64,000 nt of DNA from Lepus europaeus (taxonomy: Eukaryota > Chordata > Mammalia > Lagomorpha > Leporidae): assembly GCF_033115175.1 (NCBI RefSeq), contig NC_084834.1:122942275-123006274 (forward strand), read 5' to 3'. The notes under the pieces are model-generated. The model was not told the DNA's origin, did not search any database, and saw nothing but the letters and a program-made list of their open reading frames with translations. Below are positions 30,480-41,785 of the stretch, in pieces. Numbering within the stretch: the first letter of the stretch is position 1; each line of letters opens with the position of its first letter. Position numbers and translations under genes: made by a program.

Positions 30480-30780
30480 AAAAGATTTATTTATTTGATA
30501 GAGTTACAGAGAGAGGGAGAGACAGAGAGAGAGCTTTTCTCTTCATTGATTCACTCTCCAGATGGCCACAACGGCCAGAGCTGGGCCAGGCAGAAGCCAA
30601 GACCCAGGAGCTTCTTCCAGGTCTCCCATGTAGATGGCAGGGGCCCAAGCACTCAGGCCATTTTCTATTGCTTTTCCAGGCACAGCAGCAGGGAGCTGGA
30701 TCGGAAGTGGAGCAGCCGGGACTTGAACCTGTGCTCATGTGGGATGCTGGCGTCTACCTGCTGAGCCACAATGCCAGCCC
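30480..30780 (-). mobile_element. CSINE
   Basis: Antisense order to GCCACAATGCCAGCCC. Confidence 0.9.
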
Positions 30781-31222
30781 TGCCCTAGGATAGCATTTGG
30801 CTATGTCTTTAAGTTCCTTTCATTTTGTGACAATCTTCTTCCTTAGTATCCCATTGATTTGTCATGGAAATCGAGCTAATTGTCCTGTAAAATGGCCTAC
30901 TCTCTGGACTGGTCTCACTGATTTCTTGTAATCTATTTTTGATCTCCTGTATTTCCGTTTCCTAGCTGGATAAGATTCAGGGTGAATTTGGGGGTCACGT
31001 GAGGGTCAGAAGAACCCTTTGCCCCAGGTTTGCAGGTTTCCTGGGTGGTTCGGGTGGTTTGAAGTGGGCCCCTCCAGGAAAGGCCACTGATGCCCTCGGA
31101 CACAACGACTTTTCTCATCCATTGCTCTTTGTTTCCTTAGTTCTAAAACAATGACTTTAATCATTTTAAAACAATTCCTTCGGCTTCTGTCAGCTGGTCT
31201 TCTAGAAGGAAGAACTTTCCCG
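30781..31222. other. Unique sequence
   Basis: Nothing recognised. Confidence 0.35.
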
Positions 31223-31545
31223 GGCCAGGGTTGTAAGTGCGCTGGGTAAAGCCTCCACCTGCAAGTCCAGCATTCAATATGGGCGCTGGTTTGTGTCCCA
31301 GCTGCTCCATTTCCAATCCAGCTTCCAGCTATGGCCTGGGAAAAGCAGTGGAAGATGGCCCAAGAGCTTGGGCCCCTGCATCCCTGTGGGAGACCTGGAA
31401 GAAGCTCCTGGGTCCTAGCTTCGGCCTGGCCCAGAGCTGTCCGTTGCGGCCATCTTGGGGGTGAACCAGCAAATGGAAAAATCTCTCTATCTCTCCCTCC
31501 CTCTGCGTAACTCCGACTTCCAAATAAATACATAAATCGTTTTTA
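31223..31545 (+). mobile_element. CSINE
   Basis: GGGCCAGGGTTGTAAG.. to CCAAATAAATACATAAATC. Confidence 0.88.
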
Positions 31546-32009
31546 AAGAATACCATTACCAAGATCGGCAAATATATAATATACGTATATATGGAAGAAT
31601 TTCCCCTCGTACACTATTTGATTACACTGAACGAGAGTTTGTCCTGGAAAAGGCAGGATAAATTCTTTTTCTTTCCCTTCATTTATCAAATCTCACAGGA
31701 CTACAACTTCCAGCAATAATGGGAGAAGTTTTGTGTTATTATGACTTTGGGATTTTTATGTATTTGACATGTCATCCAATGCGTGTTTTTAAAACTGATG
31801 CTGGAGATGGAGTTACCAGATGTTGGCTTCAGGCTCCTGAAGCATGGCTGTGACCTTTCCTATCAGAAAGCCCAGGGGCAGTGGTTGCTCTATAAATTCC
31901 CGTTCCCACCAGAACGCACTGGGTCAGAGGCTGGGAGCAGAGATCTGGATGCTGCGTCTGACACATTTCTCTGGGGATTTCTGAAGTGCCGATGGGGACG
32001 CGCGTGTTT
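31546..32009. other. Unique sequence
   Basis: AT-rich at 31570; nothing recognised. Confidence 0.35.
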
Positions 32010-32313
32010 GAGACGGCAGTTAAGCCCTGCTTGGGAAGCCTGCCTCCCATATCAGAGTGCCAGTGTTTGCGTCCCGGTTCTTCTCCCAACTCCAACTTCT
32101 TGCTAATGTGCACTCTGGGAGGCAGCAGGTGATGGCTCAAGTCCTGGAGTCCTTGTCACCCACGTGGGAGATTGAGTTCTGGGCTCTTGGTTTCAGCCTG
32201 ACCCAGCGCCAGCTGCTCTGAGCATTTCAGAGTGAATCAGTGCATGGAAGAGCATCCCCCCCCACCCCCGCCAACCCCATTTCTGCCTTTCAAATAAGTG
32301 AGAATAAATACAT
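32010..32313 (+). mobile_element. Old CSINE
   Basis: CTCCCATATCAGAGTGCCAG.. to CAAATAAGTGAGAATAAATA. Confidence 0.8.
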
Positions 32314-33594
32314 GAAAACAAGTTAACATGCCGGCAGAATAGACGCCTCTGGGGCAACCTTTCAGTCACCAGAGTGGGCAATAAAGGACTGACTGGCTGC
32401 ACAGCTGAGCGGTTCCTCCGAAGCTGGGTCACATGATCCACCACCGATGATCCAGAGAAGGTGGGGGGCTGGGGCAGACCCGTTAGCTCCTCTAAGGAGG
32501 CCCCGGGGACCAGAGCAGTGCTCCGCAGTGCCAGAGAGCCCCTGCTGTGCTAGAACCTGGGTGCCACCATCTGGGTTCCGACTTCCCACTCTTCTTGGAA
32601 CTCCTAGAAGCCTTTACCATAATAAACCCTGTGCCATGTGGTTCTAGACGGCAGTGAACCGATCTGCCCCCGGGATTTCCAGGGACACAGTTGCTCACAT
32701 CCGCAGGCTCAGATCCTGCTTAGCTGCTGTCCACTGGGTCCCTGAGCCCCCCGCTGCTTAATTTGTGCCATCTCATCAGGTAAGGTGCGTCCTGTTCCAT
32801 TAGGACCTGGGGTACCGTTGGAGCTGATATATCAGGTAGTCCTGTTGTCACACGCTCTGTCTTTGAATTGCACATCTCCCCTGGGGGGCACACTCTCAAT
32901 TATTTTATTGAAGTCCCTAATGCTTGACATTTTCAGCAAAACATTTGTTTAGTTGGTTTTCCGCAAAAGTGATGATCCGGTTTTATAATTTCATTTGCCT
33001 TCATTTATTGAATTTTAAATAGCATTGTTGAATGCAGTGACTCACAGGGGGATAATACAGATGCTTCAAAAAACCGTTCAACTTGCAGATCTGCTTGTCA
33101 ATTGAATTTCTTGCAGAGTAGGGAAAGCCAAACCACATCTCTCAGCATTTTTCGGGTACGTACTAGGGAAGAGGGAATGGGAGCCAGGTTTGGGGAGAAT
33201 GCAGAAACCCCAGATCTCTCTGGATGAATGCAGCCCCTTTGCTTGGCAACACCAACCCTTAGAAGGAGCTCAGTGGAGCACAGGGCTCCGGGATCCGGAG
33301 GGGCCCCGCACAGCCATACGCAGCCTGCTTTGGGAGTCTACACATCTATCTACCTGTGCCCTGGCTTTGTTGCTGCAGGCAGAAGCTGGCCTGGGACTAC
33401 TGGGTTAGGGCAGGGGCTGTGAACTCAAACGCCCTTGGAGGGCGAGGGAGGCAGACGCAGGAAGGAAGGGGGAGTGGACAGGAAACTCATGAACTGGGAG
33501 GACAAGTATCCTCGAAGGAGGCCACCCCGCCCTTACCTTCTCCTGGTTGCTGCCAGGAATGTAGGTCCTGAGTGGTTAAAGATTTTAGTGGTTT
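32314..33594. other. Longest repeat-poor intergenic stretch upstream of USP46
   Basis: About 1.3 kb with no element I recognise and no coding frame with domains. A candidate for conserved noncoding DNA. Confidence 0.35.
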
Positions 33595-33921
33595 GGGCTG
33601 GCGTTGTGGCATAGTGGGCTAAACCTCTGCCCAGCGTTGGGATATCATATGGGCACCAGTTCAAGTCCCGGCTGCTCCTCTTCCGATCCAGCTCTCTGCT
33701 ATGGCCCAGGAAAGCAGTGGAAGATGACCCAAGTCCTTGGGCCCCTGCACCCAAGTAGGCGACCTGGAAGAATTTCCTGGCTCCTGGCTTCAGATGGGCC
33801 CAGCTCTGGCCGTTGAGGCTATTTGGGGAATGAACCAGTGGATGGAAGACCTCTCTGTCTCTCTCTTCCTCTGCCTCTTTATTACTCTGCCTTTCAAATA
33901 AATAAATAACATCTCTAAAAA
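33595..33921 (+). mobile_element. CSINE
   Basis: GGGCTGGCGTTGTGGC.. to CAAATAAATAAATAAC. Confidence 0.92.
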
Positions 33922-34005
33922 AAGATTCTGGTGGTTTAAGGTAACCTGATAATCTGAATTTTTATGTGAACCCCTAGATTTTAAATGTTGGCATTCATTC
34001 AGATT

Positions 34006-34318
34006 TTTTAAAAAAGATTTTATTTATTTTTATTTGAACGTTAGAGTTACAGAGAGACAGAGGCAGAGTGAGAGAAAAGTCTTCCAAAGACTGGTTCACT
34101 CCCCAAATGGCCACAATGGCTGGAACTGTGCTGATCCAAAGCCAGGAGCCAGGAGCTTCTTCCAGATGATCCACCAAGGTGCAGGGGTCCAAGGACTTGG
34201 GGCCATCTTCCACTGCTTTCCCGGATCATAACAGAGAGCTGGATCGAAGGGGAGCAGCTGGGATTCGAACTAGCGCCCATATGGGGTGCTTAGCCTACTA
34301 TACCACAGTGCTGGTCCC
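34006..34318 (-). mobile_element. CSINE
   Basis: Antisense order to CCACAGTGCTGGTCCC. Confidence 0.9.
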
Positions 34319-34471
34319 TATTCAACACTGGTCCCTATTTAAGCACTGTAATGGCCAAACCACATATGTCTGTGGGTCATCATTTTGGAGCTTTTGATTT
34401 AGGGGATACTGCATTTTAGATTCACATTGCTTAATAGAACTTTTTTTTTTAAAAAAAAAAAAATGTTTTGT

Positions 34472-34783
34472 GGGGCTGGTGCTGTGGTGCAGCAGGTTAA
34501 TGCCTTGGCCTGAAGTGCCGGCATCCTATGTGGGTGCCAGTTCGAGTCCTGGCTGTTCCACTTCTGATCCAGCTCTCTGCTATGGCCTGGAATAGCAGTA
34601 GAAGATGGCCCAGGTCCTTGGGCCCCTGCACCCACGTGGGAGACCTGGAAGAAGCTCCTGGCTTCAGATTGGCTCAGCTCCGGCCGTTGTGGCCATCTGG
34701 GGAGTGAACCATTGGCTGGAAGACCTTCTCTGCCTCTCCTCTCTCTGTGTAACTCTTTCACATAAATAAATAAATCTTTTAAA
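34472..34783 (+). mobile_element. CSINE
   Basis: GGGGCTGGTGCTGTGG.. to ATAAATAAATAAATC. Confidence 0.93.
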
Positions 34784-34810
34784 AATTTTTGTATGCCTTT
34801 GCTAATTTTT

Positions 34811-35008
34811 TAAAAGATCTATCTGTTTATTTGAAAGGCAGAGTTACAGAGGCAGAGAGAGAGAGAGAGAGAGAGAGGTCTTCCATCTGCTGGTTCACTC
34901 CCCAAATGGCTGCCAACTGCCAGAGCTGGGTGGATCTGAAGCCAGGAGCCAGAAGTTTCTTCCAGGTCTCCTATGTAGGTGCAGAGGCCCAAACACTTGG
35001 GCCATCTT
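34811..35008 (-). mobile_element. CSINE, interrupted or truncated
   Basis: Antisense copy stops at CTTGGGCCATCTT where the next copy's tail begins. Confidence 0.85.
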
Positions 35009-35331
35009 TATTTATTTATTTATTTGAAAGTCAGAGTTACACACAGAGAGAAGGAGAGGCAGAGAGAGAGAGGTCTTCCATTCACTGGTTTATTCCCCAA
35101 TTGCTGAAACAGTTGGAGTTGCGCCAATCTGAAGCCAGGAGCCAGACGCTTCCTCCAAGTCTTCCCACGTGGGTGCAAAGGCCCAGGGACTCGGGCCATC
35201 TTCTACTGCTTTCCCAGGCCATAGCAGAGAGCTGGATCAGAAGTGGAGCTGCCGGGACTCGAACTGGCGCCCTTGTGGGATGCCGGCACTGCAGGCAGCA
35301 ACTTTGCCCGCTACACCACAATGCCTGCCCC
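35009..35331 (-). mobile_element. CSINE
   Basis: Complete antisense copy ending CACAATGCCTGCCCC. Confidence 0.92.
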
Positions 35332-35334
35332 GCA

Positions 35335-35695
35335 CCACTATCTTCAAAGTCCAGCTGTTAGCCTCAGCTCTCCTCACTATCCTAAGAATTCAGCCTTAGT
35401 CCAAACCTTCCCAACCACAGTGCTATCTTGAGGGATCAGCTGCTGGCCCAAGCTCTCCTCGGTGTCTCTAAAGCTCAGCCTTAGCCCAGACACCCCAAGC
35501 CCTCCCCACTACTTTACGCTGTCTAAGCCACTAGTTTGTGCTAGAAGGGGCCCTCTTTGCTGTGTGTTGGCAGGTGGCTCTCTGCTGTGTGTTCACAGGG
35601 AGCGAGCCCCTCTCAGGTCTGTGAATAAACCTGTTCTAGCTGTGGATCCCTGTTCTGTCTCCCCTTTGCCTTGCAGTCCTCTCCTGCAGCCAGGG
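35335..35695 (+). mobile_element. LTR 'D' copy 3, 5' truncated
   Basis: Aligns with copy 2 at about 95% by eye from 35412 on. The 5' end is missing where a CSINE abuts it. Confidence 0.7.
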
Positions 35696-36589
35696 CCCAG
35701 ACTTCTGTCACTGGAGGCCATTTGTCACCTAGTCTGGATGGGAGTATATGGATCAGTGCAGGGCCGTGACCCCAAGTCCTTGCTCTATTGATCGTGGGCC
35801 AGTGGTGACATCTTCCTACAAGAAAGCTATTACATTCTGTGTTGGTTCCCCAAGTCTTCAGAGGAAACTGGAGCTGAGTGTTTACATGGGTCGATTCATA
35901 CAACTGTAGCCTTGACTTGCCGGCGACGTAAGTCATGGGCACTGAGACTGTCTTGTCCTCCTGAGGAGCGATAGCCAGCGGTGGTTGTGTTAGGACTGGA
36001 CTTCAGTGTTAAGTTGTCCCCTAATTAATCGAGCAAGCATGGCTGTATAATTACAACATATGCACACACTGATCTTTTTCATGGTTAGCTAAGTGTGTTT
36101 GCAAAATTAATCAGAACTTTGGAAAATTAAATTGAGCTTAAAGAGAATTTTTTTTAGCTGAAGAAGAGTGTGTCTAGTGAAATTCTGAGTGGGCTCTAAG
36201 AGGCTATAAGGGGAGGTTTGGTCCAGACCTGTGGTTGTGGCTATGTGTGGGTCCTAATTATTCAAACTCTCCTGGTTCCAAATAGGCTGAATCAGATGAA
36301 ACTGCTGGAGTAGTCAATTATTCTACAGTTTACGTTTTATTTTTAAAAAGCTAGCTGTGTTTCTCTGTTATTGCCTATAGTTTTTGACCATTTGTGTCTC
36401 CATCTGTTTTATTTCCAGGACGCAGTAAATGGGTCTTTCTGCTTCTGCTTCCCTGTATATGTTGTTGTTTTGTGTTGCGTGCATGAACTGATCATGAAGG
36501 CCGTCTTAAACAGAATGACGTGGGCTCCTCACCAAGAACATTCTTAGGAGCATGATGACATTATATATGACTCCCTCTGTTCTGCTACT
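35696..36589. other. AT-rich unique sequence
   Basis: No gene or clear repeat. Confidence 0.35.
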
Positions 36590-37395
36590 GAAAGGCACAT
36601 TTGTTTATTAAAATACTAGTGCAGGACTTTAAAGTAATACCACAATGAGATAGAGCTGTATGCTTACCAAAACAGCAAATGTTAAGAAGTCCGACACAGC
36701 CTTCCAGGAATGGGGAGAACACGGGACAGCTGGAGCTCGCACACTCTGGCAGTGGGAGTGTTAGCGTGACCACGTGAAGACCTGTTTGTCACCACCTCCC
36801 CAAAGCTGCACCTGTGCACTCCCTGTGACTCAGCCACTTTCTACCCAGGTCTGTGCGGAAGAGAAATGAGGGTATGTACACCGAGGGGTACATAGAGGGC
36901 TGTTCACAGCAACCTCTTTGGGTGACAGCCTCATGCCAGAAACAACTGCAAATCCACTGGTGTTGAAGTTGTAAATCAATTGCGACATCTTCATACAGGA
37001 CACTACACACAAAACTACTAAATATGAAAAATGCTATACATAAAAATACTACAGGGAAACTGGCAAACTACAGCTTTTCTGAACACAACTGAATTGCACA
37101 AACATAATATTGAACAAAAAGAGCCAGACACAAGAGAACATAATGCATGATTTTATTACTATAAATACACACACACGAAGAAATGCAAGCAAAACTGAAT
37201 GGCTGTGTTAGAATCAGGACAGGGGTTATCAATGGGAAAGAGGATAGTGACTAGGAGGGGGACTCAGAGGTGCTGGGAGGGGTCCATTCCCCGACCTGTG
37301 TGGTTACACGTGTGCCTGCTTTGTGACAATTCACTGAAAGTTTATGCGCTTTTCTACGTATTTTATATGTTTTAACTAAAAATATTATTAAAGAC
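36590..37395 (+). mobile_element. L1M 3' end
   Basis: AAAGAGCCAGACACAAGAG, TGACTAGGAGGGGG and TTTGTGACAATTCACTGAAAG are standard L1M 3' blocks in order. Confidence 0.7.
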
Positions 37396-37592
37396 AGGAA
37401 AACTATGATGCATTGTGCTTGGATATAGCAACAGTGGCTCTCTAACTACTGTAATAACCTAACTAATAACTCCATTTAGAAGCTGAAGCTCATTATTACA
37501 TCACTGACGTCCATCCCACGACTCATAATCACCACCACCTGCTACAAGATAATTAGGCTGTCCTTCTACTGCTCTCTGAATTAAAAAATTCC

Positions 37593-37908
37593 AGGGGCCA
37601 CGTTGTGGCACAACAGGTTAAAGCCCTGGCCTGTAGTGCCAGCATCCCATATGGATATCGGTTCGAGTCCCGGCTGTTACACTTCCAATTCAGCTCCCCG
37701 ACGATGTGCCTGGGAAAGCAGTGGAGGATGGCCCAAGTGCTCCGGCTGCTGCATCCACGTGGGAGACCGGGAAGAAGCTCCTGGCTTTGGATTGGCTCTG
37801 CTCCGGCTGTTGGCCATCAAGGGAGTGAAGCACCGGGTGGAAGACCTCTCTCTCTCTCTTTACCTGTTTCTGTAACTCTTTCAAATAAATAAAATCTTTA
37901 AAAAAAAT
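37593..37908 (+). mobile_element. CSINE
   Basis: GGGGCCACGTTGTGGC.. to CAAATAAATAAAATC. Confidence 0.92.
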
Positions 37909-38312
37909 CCAAACAGCAGTGACTACAGCTTGCCTGAAATGGAAACTCAGAGAGTATCATGCTTCCAAAGACTCCATGAAGCCAGAGCCGACATGTGCTC
38001 TTGGGACTTTTGAATTCCTTTACCTGGTTCCTGGCCACCCTGAGGGGCTTCACAGGTGCCGGTGGCCTCGGGAGCCAGCTCCTCAGAGCCCGCCTGTGTC
38101 CTCAGCAGGTGCCCCGCACCCTGCCTCCTGGACCGGTGCGCACCATTCAGCCCAGAACTTGGGGGAGGGAGAGAACCACTGGGATCGTTTCTGAGCCAGC
38201 CACGGGATTCGGGTGCTACAGCGACCCGCTAAGTGGGGAAGGGCATCCTTTGTGCGCTCGATTTAGCTTTAGAGAAATACAAAATGTGACGTTTGTTGAC
38301 GGGAGACAGAGG
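37909..38312. other. Unique sequence
   Basis: Open frames here have no recognisable domain. Confidence 0.35.
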
Positions 38313-38339
38313 AGAGTCAGAGTTACACATAGAGAGGAG

Positions 38340-38381
<42 letters not shown>

Positions 38382-38638
38382 CTTCCACTCACTGGTTCAC
38401 TCCCTAAATGGTCACAACGGTTGGGACTGGGCCAGTCTGAAGCCAGCAGCCAGGAACTTCTTCCAGGTCTCCCCCGTGGGTGCAGGGACCCAAGCACCTG
38501 GGCCATCTTCTACTGCTTTCCCAGGCCATAGTGGGATGTGGGATGGGAAGTGGAGCAGCCGGGTCTCGAACCGGCGCCCATATGGGATGCTGGCATTGCA
38601 GGTGGCGGCTTTACCTGCTACGCCACAGCGCCGGCCCC
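38313..38638 (-). mobile_element. CSINE
   Basis: GA tract at 38345-38378; ends CCACAGCGCCGGCCCC, a well-preserved head. Confidence 0.93.
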
Positions 38639-39300
38639 TGCTTCATGATTATCTCAACGTCAACTCTTGAGCAAAGCTCACTCCTCCCAGCCACTTGCCC
38701 TGGACCCTCTTCCTTGAGCATGTGCTGTTGTGAAGAACACACTGACATTGCTTGCCTTCTAGTTAGAAACCGGGACACATCCTTCTCCCTTATCTTAGTC
38801 AATCACACATTCGGCTGACTACCTCCAAAACCAGTCTTTCAACTGTCTGCCTCTCTCTCTTTCCACTGCCACGCTCCTGAATCCAGGCTCCCTGGGGAGC
38901 CTGGGGACTGTCTCACTGCAGATTTCTGGCTGGCCTCACGTGGAGCATTTTGCTGCCCTTCAATCGTCTTTCCCCACACTGCAGCTAACTGGAGTCATCT
39001 GTTCTTTCAGTTAATCAAAATGTATTATCAAATACAAACCTACTCATGTTCTAGCCTGGCTTAACAACCCTTCAACGGCATTTCAATTGCACTTCAAAAT
39101 GAGCCAATTGTTCCAAAGGCTTGGGAAATCATAACCACTCATAAAATACACCTGTGATTTTAAAGGTGTTTGCAGTTATATAAATTCTAATGTAACGTTT
39201 CCTCCCAGGTTATCTGACGCTTCACTCATAAACTGGCTCATGAGAAGTAGCAAAGACACATAAACAAACCAGTGAGCACTACATCCAAAATCCATGAGGG
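38639..39300. other. Possible ancient interspersed repeat
   Basis: Wording such as TTAACAACCCTTCAACGGCA recalls an old mammalian repeat I cannot name. No gene. Confidence 0.3.
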
Positions 39301-39317
39301 CAGGCAGTGGGACTTGT

Positions 39318-39663
39318 TTTCTTTTTTTTTTTTTTTTGACAGGCAGAGTGGACAGTGAGAGAGAGAGACAGAGAGAAAGGTCTTCCTTTTGCCGTTGGTT
39401 CACCCTCCAATGGCCGCCGCGGTAGCGCGCTGCGGCCGGCGCACCGCGCTGTTCCGATGGCAGGAGCCAGGTGCTTCTCCTGGTCTCCCATGGGGTGCAG
39501 GACCCAAAGACTTGGGCCATCTTCCACTGCACTCCCTAGCCACAGCAGAGAGCTGGCCTGGAAGAGGGGCAACCGGGACAGGATCGGTGCCCCAACCGGG
39601 ACTAGAACCCGGTGTGCCGGCGCCGCAAGGCGGAGGATTAGCCTGTTGAGCCACGGCGCCGGC
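39318..39663 (-). mobile_element. Young CSINE, poly-A form
   Basis: Flanked by CAGGCAGTGGGACTTGT at 39301 and 39664. Confidence 0.95.
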
Positions 39664-39896
39664 CAGGCAGTGGGACTTGTATTATCCTAGGGTCACCAGT
39701 GCCTCATGCAGGGACTGGCACAGAGTATGTCTTCGATAAATACTTGTTGCACACAGGACAAGTAAGAATAAAGACCATAGTCAAAGAAGGAGGTTTGCTT
39801 ATGGCCCTGTCTAAATACTGACAGGGTTTGTGGACTCAAAAGGCTTCCATAGCCTTGGCTGCTCATGGCAAGAGCCTCTGACATTGACATCATAAA

Positions 39897-40256
39897 TAAG
39901 AGTGTCAGTTGTTAAATCAACAACAGGAGTCACTGTGCACTTGCTCCCCATGTAGGACATCTGTCCTTAATGTGTTGTACTATGAGAATTAATGGTAAAA
40001 CTTGTCTTTAAACAGTACTTTATACTTTGTGTGTGTGTGTGCAAACTGTTGAAATCTTTACTTAGTATAGAGTTGGTCTTCTGTATATAAAGATAATTGA
40101 AAATGAATCTTAGTGAAGAATGGGATGGGAGAGGGAGTAGGAGGTGGGACAGGAGTGGGGGTGGGAGGGTGGGTATGGGGGGAAGAACCGCTATATTCCT
40201 AAAGCTGTACCTATGAAGTTTGTATTTATTAAATAAAAGCTTTCTTTAAAAAAAGG
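39897..40256 (+). mobile_element. Lagomorph L1, 5' truncated, with target duplication
   Basis: GCAAACTGTTGAAATCTTTA, a G-rich tract and ATTAAATAAAAGC match the leporid L1 3' end. CATCATAAA is present on both sides (39888 and 40258). Confidence 0.8.
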
Positions 40257-40271
40257 CCATCATAAAGTTAT

Positions 40272-40332
40272 TTTTCTTTTAAAAATTTATTTAGTTGAAA
40301 TGTAGAGATAGAGGTAGAGATAGAGATAGAGA

Positions 40333-40385
<53 letters not shown>

Positions 40386-40644
40386 TCTTCCAGGGGCTGG
40401 TTTACTCCCCAAATGGTCACAATAGCCGGGGCTGGGCCAGGCTGAAACCAGGAGCCAGGAGCTTCTTCTGGGTCTCCCACCTGGGTGCAGGGGCCCAAGT
40501 ACTTGTGCCACCTTCTGCTGCTTTCCCAGGCACATTAGCAGGGAGCTGGATTGGAAGTGTAGCAGCCAGGACTCGAACTGGTGCCCATATGGGATGGCGG
40601 CACCTCAGGCAGAGGCTTAACCTTCTGTGCCACAGCCCCGGCCC
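40272..40644 (-). mobile_element. CSINE with TA/GA microsatellite
   Basis: Antisense order to CACAGCCCCGGCCCC. Confidence 0.92.
40332..40386 (+). repeat. (TA)n(GA)n microsatellite in antisense CSINE
   Basis: The tail-proximal GA tract has expanded, with a TA run next to it. Confidence 0.9.
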
Positions 40645-41096
40645 CCATCGTAAAATACTATACACAACTGAAAGGTAATGCACACAAGCCAGTTTGGTCG
40701 TCAAGTCCAGCCTACAGCCAGCAAAACGGTTTCCCGTGAGGCTTCCAATGTCTACGAGTCGTTTGCACATCAGTGAGCCACAAGAGCCCATTTGGCAGTG
40801 AGGAAGACAGGAAAGAATCCACTGTGCCAGGACTGGGTGAGATTTTGCAAATGCACAGGACAAGGTGCCTTCGCTCCAGGATCTTCCAGGCCACGAGGGA
40901 GAGAGGCAGGGGCCCAAACAGTCAGTATTCGATTGTTCGGCCCCTCCTGTGGTCGAAAGGCATGGTGCTTTTCTTTAGGTGCAAAATGTTGAGCAGGGCT
41001 GGATCTCTTCTTATTTCATGTTTGAGGAGGGGTAGGGGACAGGCATCAACCAAGAGCAACCACGCACAGTCATGGAGGCTGTCACTTCGATAGCGG
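40645..41096. other. Unique sequence
   Basis: Nothing recognised. Confidence 0.35.
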
Positions 41097-41275
41097 CCAG
41101 TGTGTACTATGTGTTCCGAGTGCACATACTTTGCTGTTAGTACACAAATTAACAAGCTCACACTCAAAGAGTGCTCTCATGATCTTCATTTCATAATTAG
41201 GAGAGTGAAGCACAGCCGTAACCAGAACCGTCCCTCTGCATATGCCTAGTTCAGGCAGTGGGACACCAAGGTCTA
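41097..41275 (+). mobile_element. MIR element
   Basis: Starts GTGTACTATGTG and passes through a GAGAGTGAAGCACAG core, in MIR order. Confidence 0.5.
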
Positions 41276-41305
41276 CTGTTTTCTTTTCCTTATGGCTTTT
41301 ACATT

Positions 41306-41618
41306 TTTAAAGATGTATTTATTTGAAAGGCATAGTTAGTTACATAGAGAGATTTTCCATCCACTGGTTCACTCCCCAAATAGCCACAACAGCCTGGACT
41401 GGGCCAGGCTGAAGCCGGGAGCCAGGAGCTTCATCCAGGTCTCCCACATGGGTGCAGGGGCCCAAGCACTTGAACCATCTTCCACTACTTTCCTGGGCAC
41501 ATTAACAGGGAGCTGGATCAGAAGTGGAGTATCCGGGACTCCAACTAGCACCCATATGGGATATGGGATACCAGCATTTCGGGCAGCAGCTTAACCTGCT
41601 GTGCCATGGCGCCGGCCC
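41306..41618 (-). mobile_element. CSINE
   Basis: Antisense order to CATGGCGCCGGCCCC. Confidence 0.92.
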
Positions 41619-41644
41619 CAGGTCTACTGCTTTCAAAAACTCAA

Positions 41645-41785
41645 TTTTCTATTTATTTGGACACAGACATACACACACACACACATACACTCTCTCTCTC
41701 ACACACACACAAAGAGCTATACCATTTCACTCCTCAAATACCCACTACAGCCAGTGTTGGGCAAAGCTAAAGACAGAGCTGGGTG
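41645..41785 (-). mobile_element. CSINE fragment
   Basis: CTATTTATTTGGACACAG.. CCAGTGTTGGGCAAAGC. Confidence 0.6.
41660..41715 (+). repeat. (CA)n/(CT)n simple repeat
   Basis: CA runs flanking a short CT run, inside a degraded CSINE. Confidence 0.8.

Noticed and set aside
34789-35361. 190-codon frame
   Set aside because: It runs across two adjacent antisense CSINEs; SINEs are tRNA-derived and noncoding.
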